This document shows positions 8,461-16,927 of a DNA stretch of 64,000 nucleotides, piece after piece; positions within the stretch are counted from its first letter, which is position 1, and each line of letters starts with the position of its first letter. The notes beneath the pieces are model-generated. The model had not been told where the DNA came from and made no database searches. It was given only the letters and a program-made list of their open reading frames with translations. The stretch spans positions 1-64,000 of the forward strand of contig CAMVPC010000011.1 in the NCBI GenBank assembly GCA_947169265.1, written 5' to 3'. The stretch comes from an uncultured Prevotellaceae bacterium (GTDB taxonomy: Bacteria > Bacteroidota > Bacteroidia > Bacteroidales > Muribaculaceae). Made by a program: the position numbers and the translations under genes.

Positions 8461-9444
8461 ATGCTTAACGCTAAAATCACAGGCATCGCCTCATTTGTCC
8501 CCGACTACGTGCTCGACAACGAGGAACTCTCGCGCATCGTCGACACTAACGACGAGTGGATAACCCAGCGTGTGGGCATCAAGGAACGCCGCATCCTCAA
8601 GATGGATGCCGGCTCGTCCTATATGGGTATCAAGGCCGTGAGCAAGCTCTTGGCCGAAACGGACACCAACCCCGACGACGTGGACCTGCTCATTTGCGTC
8701 ACCTCTAACCCCGACTACCGTTTCCCGTCGACCGCCTCGGTCATCATGCACGGCACGGGACTCGAGAAGAAGTGCTACGGATTTGACATCCAGGCGGCGT
8801 GCGCCGGTTTCATCGTGGCCACTTACATGGCCAACGCCTACATCAAGAGTGGCCTTTACAAGAAGGTCATCGTGGTGTGCGCCGAGAAAATGTCGTCCAT
8901 GACAAACTATGAGGATCGCGCCACGTGCCCGCTGTTTGGCGACGCGGCCGGCGCCGTGCTCCTTGAGCCTACCGACGACACAACGGTGGGCATCATCGAC
9001 GGCCTCTACCACGTGGACGGCACGGGCCTTCCCCACCTTGTTTATAAGGCTGGCGGTTCGGCTCGCCCGGCATCGCACGAAACAGTCGACGCCCGCGAGC
9101 ACTTTGTGTACCAGGAAGGCCGCGCCGTGTATCGTCATGCCGTCATCGACATGTTCACGGCCTCGCGCGACATCATGGCCCGCAACGGCCTCACCGTCGA
9201 CGACATCCAGTTCTTCATCCCCCACCAGGCCAATCTGCGCATCATCGAAGCCGTGGGCTCGCGCCTGGGCATCGACCCCGACAAGGTGCTGGTCAACATC
9301 CAGAAGTATGGCAACACCAGCGCGGCGTCCATCCCCCTGTGCATGGACGAGTTCAAGAGTCGTTTCAAGAAAGGCGACAAGATTGTGCTCACCGCCTTTG
9401 GGGCCGGTTTCACCTGGGGTGCCGAATACCTCATCTGGGGCTGA
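8461..9444 (+). CDS. fabH: 3-oxoacyl-ACP synthase III
   Basis: 327 aa, normal length for KAS III, which condenses acetyl-CoA (or a branched acyl-CoA) with malonyl-ACP to begin fatty-acid synthesis. The catalytic triad is visible: Cys114 in QAACAGF, His in IPHQANLRI and Asn in KYGNTSAASIP. It follows yceD-rpmF without an intervening plsX, and precedes era. An intrinsic terminator lies 45 bp after the stop codon. Initiation of branched-chain fatty acids, common in Bacteroidales, is possible but cannot be read from the sequence. Confidence 0.97.
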   Translation: MLNAKITGIASFVPDYVLDNEELSRIVDTNDEWITQRVGIKERRILKMDAGSSYMGIKAVSKLLAETDTNPDDVDLLICVTSNPDYRFPSTASVIMHGTGLEKKCYGFDIQAACAGFIVATYMANAYIKSGLYKKVIVVCAEKMSSMTNYEDRATCPLFGDAAGAVLLEPTDDTTVGIIDGLYHVDGTGLPHLVYKAGGSARPASHETVDAREHFVYQEGRAVYRHAVIDMFTASRDIMARNGLTVDDIQFFIPHQANLRIIEAVGSRLGIDPDKVLVNIQKYGNTSAASIPLCMDEFKSRFKKGDKIVLTAFGAGFTWGAEYLIWG

Positions 9445-9488
9445 TGAAAAATCTCTTTCCACTCTTTTTTTCACATTAAAAACATTAG

Positions 9489-9513
9489 GGCGGCGACTAT
9501 CGCCGCCTTTTTT
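9489..9513 (+). terminator. Intrinsic terminator after fabH, abutting era
   Basis: GGCGGCGA (9489-9496) pairs perfectly with TCGCCGCC (9500-9507) around a 3-nt loop, followed by six T. It ends 8 nt before the era start codon. Confidence 0.9.
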
Positions 9514-9521
9514 CAACTATC

Positions 9522-10403
9522 ATGCATCGAGCCGGTTTTGTCAACATCGTGGGCAACCCTAACGTGGGCAAGTCCACGCTGAGCAATCTCCTCGTGGGAG
9601 AGAAACTCTCTATTATCACTAACAAGTCGCAGACCACGCGCCACCGCATCATGGGCATCGTCAACGGCGACGACTACCAAATCGTGTTCAGCGACACGCC
9701 GGGCGTGCTCAAGCCCAAGTTCAAACTGCAGGAGTCGATGCTCGACTACTCGACCGGCGCCCTCGTCGACGCCGACGTGCTCCTCTATGTGACCGACGTG
9801 ATCGAGTCGCCCACCAAGAACCAAGATTTCCTCGACAAGGTGGCCCGCGAAAAGATTCCTATCCTGCTCGTCATCAACAAGATTGACCTGCTCGCCGGGC
9901 AGGCCGAGCTCGAGGCTCTCGTGGAACGGTGGCGCGCGTTGCTGCCCACGGCCGAAATCTTCCCCACGAGCGCGCTCCACAACTTCAACGTGGACAACCT
10001 CATGACGCGCATCAAGGAGTTGCTGCCCGAGAGTCCGCCCTACTTTGGCAAAGACGCGCTCACCGACCGCAACTCGCGCTTCTTCGTCACCGAAATCATT
10101 CGCGAGAAAATCCTGCTGCTCTACGACAAGGAAGTACCTTACGCCACCCAGGTCATTGTCGAGAAATTTGACGAGAGCGACACCGCCATCCACATCATGG
10201 CCGTCATCTACGTGGAACGCGACACCCAGAAGGCCATCATCATCGGCCACCAGGGACGCAAAATCAAGCGCGTGGGTATCGAGGCGCGCAAAGACATCGA
10301 GAAATTTTTCGAGAAACGCGTCTTCCTCGAAATGTTTGTCAAGGTAGAACGCGACTGGCGCAACCAGGAAAAGCAGCTGCGCCAGTTCGGTTACATCGAG
10401 TAA
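9522..10403 (+). CDS. era: GTPase Era
   Basis: 293 aa. The N-terminal GTPase domain shows G1 GNPNVGKST (11-19), G3 DTPG and G4 NKID; the C-terminal KH domain carries the GHQGRKIKRVG loop that binds the 3' end of 16S rRNA. Era assists 30S subunit maturation and links ribosome assembly to the cell cycle. The start MHRAGFVNIVGN is the family-standard N-terminus, so the terminator that ends 8 nt upstream is truly in its 5' leader and no promoter fits in between. The gene ends 3 bp before the converging neighbour. Confidence 0.98.
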   Translation: MHRAGFVNIVGNPNVGKSTLSNLLVGEKLSIITNKSQTTRHRIMGIVNGDDYQIVFSDTPGVLKPKFKLQESMLDYSTGALVDADVLLYVTDVIESPTKNQDFLDKVAREKIPILLVINKIDLLAGQAELEALVERWRALLPTAEIFPTSALHNFNVDNLMTRIKELLPESPPYFGKDALTDRNSRFFVTEIIREKILLLYDKEVPYATQVIVEKFDESDTAIHIMAVIYVERDTQKAIIIGHQGRKIKRVGIEARKDIEKFFEKRVFLEMFVKVERDWRNQEKQLRQFGYIE

Positions 10404-10406
10404 TCC

Positions 10407-10712
10407 TCACTCATACTCAATCTTGAGCAGCGAGGCCAAGTCAAGTGGGTCCTCGCCGCGACCGTCGGGCACATACACGATACCCAGCCCACGGTAAAGT
10501 TCCTCCACCACGAGTCGCTCGAGGCGGCCCCACCGTGGCGGCCCGTAGTCGTACGACGCGCGCTCGAGAATAAGCCTGCAACCCACATAGTCAAAACGGT
10601 AAAATCCGCCGCCCAGGCACGTGTCGCCCGGCAGCAGCAAGTCGCGATGCAACCGCACCATCCCCAGCCTCAAGTGCCCGTCACCTGTAATGATAAATTT
10701 AGGATAAGCCAT
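10407..10712 (-). CDS. Conserved-looking hypothetical protein, ~101 aa
   Basis: 101 aa from ATG 10712 (an in-frame ATG at 10721 is also possible). No signal peptide or membrane segment. The sequence is compact and beta-rich by eye (MAYPKFIITGDGHLRLGMV..., CRLILERASYDYGPP). It starts about 20 bp after the stop of the minus-strand gene at 10733 and probably shares its transcript. I do not recognise the family. Its tight packing against era and good codon use argue that it is a real gene. Confidence 0.65.
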   Translation of the reverse strand: MAYPKFIITGDGHLRLGMVRLHRDLLLPGDTCLGGGFYRFDYVGCRLILERASYDYGPPRWGRLERLVVEELYRGLGIVYVPDGRGEDPLDLASLLKIEYE

Positions 10713-10732
10713 ACTCCACAACCATTAACGCG

Positions 10733-11110
10733 TTATCGTGAAAGCGCGGGCGGACGCACAGGGTCGGTGAGGCGGGTAACGCGGTCGCGCTCCACACTCA
10801 CCACGCCCTCCACACGCTTGAAATAGTCGATGGCCTCGTCGAGGGTCATCGTTTCGGGTTTGGCGATAGCCATGCCGGGAATAATGCGGTAGTCGTAGAT
10901 AATGGTTGCTCCACAATGGTCCACCGCCTCGCGCAAAGGTTCCTTGCCAACCACCGTATCGACCATGACGATGACTGTCGTGGGCGAGAAATCGCGCTTA
11001 CTGTCGCCGGCGACAGCGCCCTCGGCGCGACGCTGCGCGGCGCATGCCATAGCCGCCGCAGTTGTCAGTAAATACAATACAATCAGTATTTTTCTTGTCA
11101 TTCGTTTCAT
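10733..11110 (-). CDS. Secreted protein resembling a subtilisin propeptide / I9 inhibitor
   Basis: 125 aa with an N-terminal signal sequence (ILIVLYLLTTAAAMACA). The remaining ~80 residues resemble the inhibitor I9 fold of subtilisin propeptides: a beta-strand VIVMVD, GATIIYDYRIIPGMAIAKP, then a helix and the closing strand VEGVVSVERDRVTRL. No protease domain follows, and none is encoded nearby. It could be a stand-alone periplasmic protease inhibitor or chaperone. The family assignment rests on pattern similarity only. Confidence 0.6.
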   Translation of the reverse strand: MKRMTRKILIVLYLLTTAAAMACAAQRRAEGAVAGDSKRDFSPTTVIVMVDTVVGKEPLREAVDHCGATIIYDYRIIPGMAIAKPETMTLDEAIDYFKRVEGVVSVERDRVTRLTDPVRPPALSR

Positions 11111-11161
11111 AGCTCAAATTCACAAACTTCACAATAATATAACGCAGATTGATTGAATTTA

Positions 11162-11193
11162 TTTGACTTTGGGTTTAAATGATTGTATTTTTG
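11162..11193 (+). promoter_or_regulatory. Promoter of the carbohydrate-binding protein gene
   Basis: TTTG (11162-11165) and TATTTTTG (11186-11193) are separated by 20 bp. The expected transcript start lies near 11201, which excludes a start codon at 11179 and supports the ATG at 11236. Confidence 0.65.
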
Positions 11194-11235
11194 CCATTAA
11201 AATATTTTTTGTTTTACCATAATTATCAGCATTTT

Positions 11236-13821
11236 ATGAAATTTTACTCTTTTCTGAAATGGGCTACAGGTACCGGCTTGGCTGTCGCGGCTGTGGCATT
11301 GCTGGCACCGGCCGCCATGGCCGAGGCGGGCGATGTGAACGGTGACGGCGTCGTCAGCGGCGCCGACGTGACGGCCCTCTACAACCACCTGCTCGAGGGC
11401 GAAGCGGTGGCCGGCGATGCCGACGTCAACGGCGACGGCGTCATCAGCGGTGCCGACGTGACGGCCCTCTACGAGATTCTGCTCAATGGGGGACAACCCC
11501 AAATCAACCCCTATGTGGACGACACTGTGGAGGCCAACCACATCATCGTCACCTGGGACAACGACACGGCTACCGTGAAGGCCCCGAGCGCCATCATCGA
11601 CAGCCTCGCCATCACTGTGAACGGCGCCAATGTAAAAATTGAGCAGGCCAGCGGCGTGGCCGACGAGTATACCTATGTACTCAGCGGCACCTCGGCCAAC
11701 GGCTCGTTCTACCAGGACGGCGAATTCAAAATCACCGTGCAACTCAACGGCTTGAACCTGACGAGCGTCGACAGCGCCGCCGTCAATATCCAGGACGGTA
11801 AGCGCATTGCCGTCGAGCTCGTCGAGGGCACCGAGAACTTCCTCGCCGACACCGAGGGCGGTGCCGGCAAGGCGGCCATGATGGTCAACGGCCACGCCGA
11901 GTTTAAGGGTGCCGGAGCCCTTACCTTGACGGGCAACGCCAAGCATGCCTTCTGGGGCGACGAATATGTGGAGTTGAAAAAGACCGTGGGCACCATCACG
12001 GTGGCCCGCGCGGCCAAGGACGGTTTCAGCGTCAACCAGTACTTCGACATGAAGGGCGGCACCGTGGTCATCGACAACGTGGGCGACGACGCCATCCAGG
12101 TCGACGCCACCAGCGATGCCACCGACGAGAACAACGGACAGGTCTTCATCAAAGGCGGATCGCTCACGGCCAACGTGACCGCGGCCACCGCCAAGGGCGT
12201 GAAGTCTGAAAGCCACATGACCATCACCGGCGGCACCGTCCACATCACCAACAGCGGTGAGGCCGAGTTCAACGCCAAGAAGCTTGACGCCAAGGGCAGC
12301 TCATGCCTCTCGGCCGACAGTACCATCACCATCACCGGCGGCGACATCACACTCGAGGCTACCGGCATCGGCGGCAAGGGCATCAGCGCCGACAGCACCA
12401 TCACCATCGGCGGCGGCACACTCAACGTTACCACCAACGGCGCCGTGTTTGAATACACCGCCGAAGACGGCACGGTCTACGACACCAAGCCCCACGCCAT
12501 CAAGGGCGACGCCAACGTGAATATCACCGGTGGCGAAACCACCCTGACCACTACCGGCGGCGAGAGCGCTCACGGCATCTCGGCCAAGGGCGACATCAAC
12601 GTGAGCGACGGCACTCTCGTGGCCATCGTTACCGACAAGGGCTTGAGCGCCGACGGCAACGTGAACGTGGGTGGCGGTAACATCACCATCACCTCGAGCG
12701 GCACGGCATCGAAAGCCATCAAGGGCGACACCGGTGTCCATGTCACAGCCGGCAATGTCACTGTCACTGTCACCGGCGGAGGCGCCTGGGACAGCGAAGA
12801 CATGAAGACCAAGGCCGCGGCTTGCATCGGCAGCGACGCTGACATCACCATCGACGGCGGCACACTCGTGCTCAAAGCCACCGGCCACGGCGGTAAGGGC
12901 ATGAGCTGCGACGGCACTTACACCGGCAACGACGGTAACGTCACCATCACCACCACAGGCAACTCGGTGGTTTACACGGGCGGCACCCTCTATAACGGCA
13001 ATTACAGCGGTGATTTGGACCGCATCAACAGCGACTACAAGTCGAGCGCCAAGGGCATCAAAGCCGACACCAAGCTCGTTATCAACGGTGGCACTTACTA
13101 TGTGTCGAGCGCCAGCAGCGAGGGTATCGAGAGCAAGGGCGAGATGTTTATCAACGGCGGCGAAATCGAGTGTGAGACCTACGATGACTGCATCAATAGC
13201 TCCAGCCACATGACTATCGCCGGCGGCAAGATTTATTGCTCTGCCACCAACAACGACGCCATCGACGCTAACGGCAACCTCTACATCAAGGGTGGAACCA
13301 TCGTGGCCCTGGGCGGCAGCGGTGCCGAGTGTGGTATCGACGCCAACGACGAGGACGGTTATCACCTCTATGTCACCGGCGGCACATTTGTGGCCGTGGG
13401 CGGCTCGAATATCTCGCGCCCCTACAGCACCACCGGCGTGCAACCCGTGCTTGTGTATAGCGGCAGCGTGAGCGCCAACACCCAGCTCACCATCAACGAC
13501 GCCAGCGGCAACAACATCCTGGCCTACAAGCTCACCCGCAGCTACACCGGTGGCGGTGGCCCCGGTGGCGGCGGTCCCGGCGGCGGCTGGGGTCCCGGTG
13601 GTGGCAGCGGCAGCCTGAACATCCTGTTCAGCTCGCCCAATTTCAAGACCGGCAGCAAGTATAGCCTGTACAGCACCCAAACGGCAACCGGCACCGCATG
13701 GCACGACCTCATCGAGGGAGCCACGGTGAGCGGCAGCACCTCCAGCGCGCTGGGTACGATAAGCAGTTTAAGCACGCCTTACTCCAGTTTTAGCAGCAAC
13801 AGCGGCGGTTGGGGTTGGTAA
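11236..13821 (+). CDS. Large secreted carbohydrate-binding (Cthe_2159-type) protein with N-terminal dockerin-like module
   Basis: 861 aa from ATG 11236, which begins a signal peptide (MKFYSFLKWATGTGLAVAAV). A dockerin-like module follows (GDVNGDGVVSGADVTALYNH, ADVNGDGVISGADVTALYE). Residues from about 90 match the Cthe_2159/PF14262 style (VTWDNDTATV, INIQDGKRIAVEL), continuing as many parallel beta-helix-like rungs of the form I.GG.. or G..I.S/A. A glycine-rich linker (GGGGPGGGGPGGGW) precedes a short C-terminal domain rich in Ser and Gly. Family members bind acidic polysaccharides or cellulose, so binding of a plant or mucin glycan outside the cell is likely. No catalytic residues are recognised. 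It is transcribed alone and ends before a strong terminator. Confidence 0.82.
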   Translation: MKFYSFLKWATGTGLAVAAVALLAPAAMAEAGDVNGDGVVSGADVTALYNHLLEGEAVAGDADVNGDGVISGADVTALYEILLNGGQPQINPYVDDTVEANHIIVTWDNDTATVKAPSAIIDSLAITVNGANVKIEQASGVADEYTYVLSGTSANGSFYQDGEFKITVQLNGLNLTSVDSAAVNIQDGKRIAVELVEGTENFLADTEGGAGKAAMMVNGHAEFKGAGALTLTGNAKHAFWGDEYVELKKTVGTITVARAAKDGFSVNQYFDMKGGTVVIDNVGDDAIQVDATSDATDENNGQVFIKGGSLTANVTAATAKGVKSESHMTITGGTVHITNSGEAEFNAKKLDAKGSSCLSADSTITITGGDITLEATGIGGKGISADSTITIGGGTLNVTTNGAVFEYTAEDGTVYDTKPHAIKGDANVNITGGETTLTTTGGESAHGISAKGDINVSDGTLVAIVTDKGLSADGNVNVGGGNITITSSGTASKAIKGDTGVHVTAGNVTVTVTGGGAWDSEDMKTKAAACIGSDADITIDGGTLVLKATGHGGKGMSCDGTYTGNDGNVTITTTGNSVVYTGGTLYNGNYSGDLDRINSDYKSSAKGIKADTKLVINGGTYYVSSASSEGIESKGEMFINGGEIECETYDDCINSSSHMTIAGGKIYCSATNNDAIDANGNLYIKGGTIVALGGSGAECGIDANDEDGYHLYVTGGTFVAVGGSNISRPYSTTGVQPVLVYSGSVSANTQLTINDASGNNILAYKLTRSYTGGGGPGGGGPGGGWGPGGGSGSLNILFSSPNFKTGSKYSLYSTQTATGTAWHDLIEGATVSGSTSSALGTISSLSTPYSSFSSNSGGWGW

Positions 13822-13861
13822 TCCTCACTACGACACATTCTTTTCATCACTTAATTCAATT

Positions 13862-13899
13862 TTGGGCATCCGCGCGAGTGGGTGCCCAATTTTTTTTTT
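13862..13899 (+). terminator. Intrinsic terminator after the carbohydrate-binding protein gene
   Basis: TTGGGCA (13862-13868) pairs with TGCCCAA (13883-13889) around a 14-nt loop, followed by ten T. Confidence 0.85.
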
Positions 13900-13981
13900 G
13901 CGTGGCGGGTGTAACCTTTTTCGTGTGGTGATATATAAGGGTGAAATCAAACTTTTATTCACTTTTAAAAACCACAAAACA

Positions 13982-14392
13982 ATGAAAAATTTAATTCTTT
14001 CCCTTATCGCCGGCCTCGCCGCGCTTGGAGCATCGGCTACCGTCACGGCAAGTAACGACACCACCTCACAGGCTACCAAGCTGCGCCCCTACGAGCTCGT
14101 TAACGCTCACCCCGCCGGCAATGTAATGAACGCAACCGACAGCTGGCCCATGGATAAATGGCCCGTCGCCGATAACGACAGCTGGCCCGAGGATAAATGG
14201 CCCGTCGCCGACAACGACAGCTGGCCCGAAGACAAATGGCCCGTCGCCGACAACGACAGCTGGCCCATGGATAAATGGCCCGTCGCCGACAACGACAGCT
14301 GGCCCGAAGACAAATGGCCCGTCGCCGACAATGAAAGCTGGCCCGACGACCGCTGGCCTGGCGCGGAGCCTGAAACCGAAAAATGGCCCTAA
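13982..14392 (+). CDS. Secreted tryptophan-rich 13-residue repeat protein
   Basis: 136 aa. The start ATG 13982 begins a signal peptide (MKNLILSLIAGLAALGASA). After a short linker the protein is six units of 13 residues with consensus DSWPxDKWPVADN (x = M, E or D), ending ETEKWP. Each unit has two Trp-Pro pairs in an acidic frame. The DNA units (39 bp, 14138-14371) are nearly identical except for the last. No cysteine, catalytic pattern or lipobox is visible. It has its own terminator and stands between a carbohydrate-binding protein gene and rnhB. I do not recognise a family. The regular aromatic spacing could suit glycan or peptidoglycan binding, but that is speculation. Confidence 0.75.
   Translation: MKNLILSLIAGLAALGASATVTASNDTTSQATKLRPYELVNAHPAGNVMNATDSWPMDKWPVADNDSWPEDKWPVADNDSWPEDKWPVADNDSWPMDKWPVADNDSWPEDKWPVADNESWPDDRWPGAEPETEKWP
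14138..14371 (+). repeat. Six tandem 39-bp coding repeats
   Basis: Six in-frame 39-bp units each encode DSWPxDKWPVADN or a variant. Units 1-5 differ mainly at the Met/Glu codon and in synonymous sites; unit 6 is degenerate. There are no unique spacers, so this is not a CRISPR array. Confidence 0.9.
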
Positions 14393-14455
14393 TTACAATC
14401 CATAGAATCTCGACCATGGCAAACCGGTCCCACGAAAAGAACATCGCTGACCCTT

Positions 14456-14484
14456 AGGGTGGCCCGAAAAAGCCACCCTTTTTT
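14456..14484 (+). terminator. Intrinsic terminator after the Trp-rich repeat gene
   Basis: AGGGTGGC (14456-14463) pairs with GCCACCCT (14472-14479) around an 8-nt loop, followed by TTTTT. Confidence 0.85.
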
Positions 14485-14551
14485 CATCATCAATGCCCGA
14501 AAAACCACCGAAAATTCGTACTTTTGCACCTCAAACAACACTTGCGACAAC

Positions 14552-15166
14552 ATGGGACTAATGAAATACCTGGTAGCCGGCAGAGTGGAGGCCGGTTGTG
14601 ATGAGGCGGGACGTGGATGCCTCGCCGGACCCGTAACAGCCGCCGCGGTTATCCTGCCGCCCGACTGGGACAACGAACTGATTAACGACAGCAAGCAACT
14701 TACCGAGCGGCAACGCGAACGCCTGCGCCCCATCATCGAAAACGAGGCGCTCGCCTGGGCTGTGGCCATGGTGAGCCCCGAGGAAATCGACCACATCAAT
14801 ATCCTCAACGCCTCCATCCTGGCCATGCACCGCGCCATCGACCGGCTCGCGGTGCGCCCCGAGGCGCTACTCATCGACGGCAACCGCTTCAAGCCTTACC
14901 ACGACATCCCGTTCACCACCATCGTCAAGGGCGACGGCAAGATGCTCAGCATCGCCGCCGCCTCAATCCTCGCTAAAACACACCGTGACGAACTCATGGT
15001 GAAACTCGCGCAGGAATTTCCGCAATATGGCTGGGACGGCAACAAAGGATACCCCACGCGAGAGCATCGCGCCGCCATACGCCGATTCGGTCCCACACCC
15101 CACCACCGTCGCTCGTTCCAGCTCCTCGAGCAACCCTCGCTCTTCGACGGCCTCGACGACGTGTAG
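14552..15166 (+). CDS. rnhB: Ribonuclease HII
   Basis: 204 aa from ATG 14552 ([10 protein letters not shown]; a second ATG at 14561 is equally possible). It removes RNA from RNA/DNA hybrids, including single misincorporated ribonucleotides. The diagnostic start [14 protein letters not shown] supplies the Asp-Glu metal ligands, LLIDGN another Asp, and [13 protein letters not shown] is the conserved helix. A -7 box (TACTTTTG, 14519-14526) lies 25 bp before the start, which excludes the longer in-frame extension. Length is typical. Confidence 0.96.
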   Translation: MGLMKYLVAGRVEAGCDEAGRGCLAGPVTAAAVILPPDWDNELINDSKQLTERQRERLRPIIENEALAWAVAMVSPEEIDHINILNASILAMHRAIDRLAVRPEALLIDGNRFKPYHDIPFTTIVKGDGKMLSIAAASILAKTHRDELMVKLAQEFPQYGWDGNKGYPTREHRAAIRRFGPTPHHRRSFQLLEQPSLFDGLDDV

Positions 15167-15246
15167 CCTTCACCGCGCCGGGCAAGTGAGGATGACCGAT
15201 TCATAAAGCCAATTAACAACTTGCGGCACTTAAGGGCACAAAAAAA

Positions 15247-15343
15247 GGGCAAGCGATCTACATCGCGCCGCTACAACCCACTGCCCTTGCTTCGGTCAAG
15301 ACCTGGGGGATTCATGGGGAGCTGGCCGTGTAGGACTTACCCG
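15247..15343 (-). ncRNA. ffs: Signal recognition particle RNA, small bacterial type
   Basis: Read on the minus strand, the RNA begins GGGTAAG and ends CTTGCCC, a 7-bp closing stem (15336-15342 with 15247-15253). Next inside, CTACA pairs with TGTAG. The apex contains CCAGGTCTTGACCGAAGCA, which resembles the conserved Ffh-binding domain IV of 4.5S RNA, and the descending strand has the conserved GATGTAG. A T run follows at the 3' end (15241-15246 on the plus strand). A -33/-7 promoter lies just upstream. About 97 nt, with no reading frame. Confidence 0.83.
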
Positions 15344-15347
15344 GCTG

Positions 15348-15377
15348 CAAAGGTACGACTTTTTTCTAAACCTCAAA
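15348..15377 (-). promoter_or_regulatory. Promoter of the SRP RNA gene
   Basis: On the minus strand TTTG (15377-15374) and TACCTTTG (15355-15348) are 18 bp apart, placing the transcript start at the first bases of the SRP RNA hairpin. Confidence 0.7.
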
Positions 15378-15437
15378 AAAATTGCGCCAAAAAAGCACGA
15401 AAAAGACGGTAAATTTTCATTTGCCGCCATTTTGCAT

Positions 15438-15445
15438 TAACTTTG
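15438..15445 (+). promoter_or_regulatory. -7 promoter box of the GT2-DUF6452-DUF6048 operon
   Basis: TAACTTTG followed directly by CAGGTTAA, 29 bp before the start codon. The -33 element is not clear. The same TTTGCAGGTTAA occurs at the promoters near 20335 (minus) and 49245. Confidence 0.55.
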
Positions 15446-15473
15446 CAGGTTAATTGCAAGAAACAAACAAGAA

Positions 15474-16439
15474 ATGGACAACAAGATTGATATATCAGTG
15501 ATTGTGCCGCTCTATAACGAGGCCGAGTCGCTGCCCGAGCTCACCGAGTGGATAGCGCGCGTGATGGACGAGCACAACTTCAGCTACGAGGTCATCATGG
15601 TGGACGACGGCAGTACCGACGACTCATGGAAAGTAATCGAGCAGTTGCACGCCAAAAACGAAGCCATCCACGGCGTGTCGTTCCGCCGCAATTACGGCAA
15701 GTCGCCGGCGCTCAACACGGGCTTCGAGCGGGCGCGCGGCAACGTGGTCATCACCATGGACGCCGACCTGCAGGACTCTCCCGACGAGATTCCCGAACTC
15801 TACCGCATGATTGTCGAGGACGGTTACGACCTGGTGAGCGGCTGGAAGAAAAAACGTTATGACCCCTTGTCGAAAACGTTACCCACCAAGCTGTTCAACG
15901 CCACGGCGCGACGCGTGAGCGGCATCAAGAACCTACACGACTTCAACTGCGGCTTGAAGGCCTATCGCCGCGAGGTGGTCAAGCACATCGAGGTGTACGG
16001 CGACATGCACCGCTACATCCCTTACCTGGCTAAGAACGCCGGTTTTGACAAAATAGGCGAAAAAGTGGTGCACCACCAGGCACGCAAGTATGGCAAGACA
16101 AAGTTCGGCCTCGACCGCTTTGTGAACGGCTACCTCGACCTGGCCACACTGTGGTTCCAGTCGAAGTTCGGGGTGAAGCCAATGCACTTCTTCGGCCTGC
16201 TGGGTAGCCTCATGTTCATCATCGGCTTGATAGCGGTGATGGTGGTGGGCGGCATCAAGCTATACCACATCGTGCATCAGCAACCCCATTCGCTGGTGAC
16301 CGACTCGCCCTATTTCTACTTGGCCTTGACCTGCATGATACTGGGCACGCAACTGTTCCTCACGGGATTCTTGGGCGAACTCGTCGTGCGCAACTCGCCG
16401 TCGCGCAACCACTACGAAATAGCCGACGAACTGAAATGA
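15474..16439 (+). CDS. GT2 family glycosyltransferase, polyprenyl-phosphate (DPM1/GtrB) type
   Basis: 321 aa. The GT-A domain has VDDGSTDDSW and the metal-binding MDADLQDSPDEIP, matching dolichyl-phosphate mannose synthase and GtrB-type enzymes that transfer a sugar to undecaprenyl phosphate. Two membrane segments lie at about 235-260 and 280-300, as in GtrB. The product would be a lipid-linked sugar for cell-surface glycans. It overlaps the next gene by 4 bp (ATGA), so translation is probably coupled. Confidence 0.92.
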   Translation: MDNKIDISVIVPLYNEAESLPELTEWIARVMDEHNFSYEVIMVDDGSTDDSWKVIEQLHAKNEAIHGVSFRRNYGKSPALNTGFERARGNVVITMDADLQDSPDEIPELYRMIVEDGYDLVSGWKKKRYDPLSKTLPTKLFNATARRVSGIKNLHDFNCGLKAYRREVVKHIEVYGDMHRYIPYLAKNAGFDKIGEKVVHHQARKYGKTKFGLDRFVNGYLDLATLWFQSKFGVKPMHFFGLLGSLMFIIGLIAVMVVGGIKLYHIVHQQPHSLVTDSPYFYLALTCMILGTQLFLTGFLGELVVRNSPSRNHYEIADELK

Positions 16440-16927
16440 AAGCCCTGTCACGTCTCTTGGTCATCACGCTGGCTCTCGCCGCCTCGCTGTGTGGTTGCTC
16501 GAGCGACGGTTGCCTCGACAACAGCAGCGCCATCCCCCTGGCGGCTTTTTACCGCGGCACACAGGCGGTGACGCTCACGTCGCTCACGGTGAGCGGCATC
16601 GACGCTCCCGGCGACACGTTGCTGGCCGACGCCGCGTCGCTAAGGCAAATCTACCTGCCATTCCGCCTGAACGCGAGCGAGGTGAGTTTCAAGTTTGACT
16701 ATAACGACGAGCAGGTGGAGCCCGATGTGCTCACGTTCCGCTACAAGGCCACACCGGTCTTTGTGTCGCACGACTGCGGCGCCATGTACCACTTTGAGAT
16801 CACCGAGTGGGAGTTCACACAAAACGCTATCGAAGATGTGGTGATTGCCGACAAAGTCATCACCAACCTCGACCGCGTGGCCATCAAAATCTATTTCAAG
16901 GAGGAGAGCGACGATGACGAGGTGTAA
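16436..16927 (+). CDS. DUF6452 family lipoprotein
   Basis: 163 aa with a signal peptide and lipobox (SLCGC, Cys at about 21). The remainder is a beta-rich domain with HDCGAMYHFEI, matching the DUF6452 pattern found across Bacteroidales next to DUF6048 genes. It overlaps the GT2 gene upstream by 4 bp and the DUF6048 gene downstream by 14 bp. Probably a periplasmic or outer-membrane lipoprotein of the envelope; the role is unknown. Confidence 0.8.
   Translation: MKALSRLLVITLALAASLCGCSSDGCLDNSSAIPLAAFYRGTQAVTLTSLTVSGIDAPGDTLLADAASLRQIYLPFRLNASEVSFKFDYNDEQVEPDVLTFRYKATPVFVSHDCGAMYHFEITEWEFTQNAIEDVVIADKVITNLDRVAIKIYFKEESDDDEV

Noticed and set aside
14138-14371. Regular 39-bp repeats resembling a CRISPR array
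   Set aside because: Units are contiguous and in frame with no unique spacers; they encode a peptide repeat. The same holds for the 60-bp units at 17844-18143.
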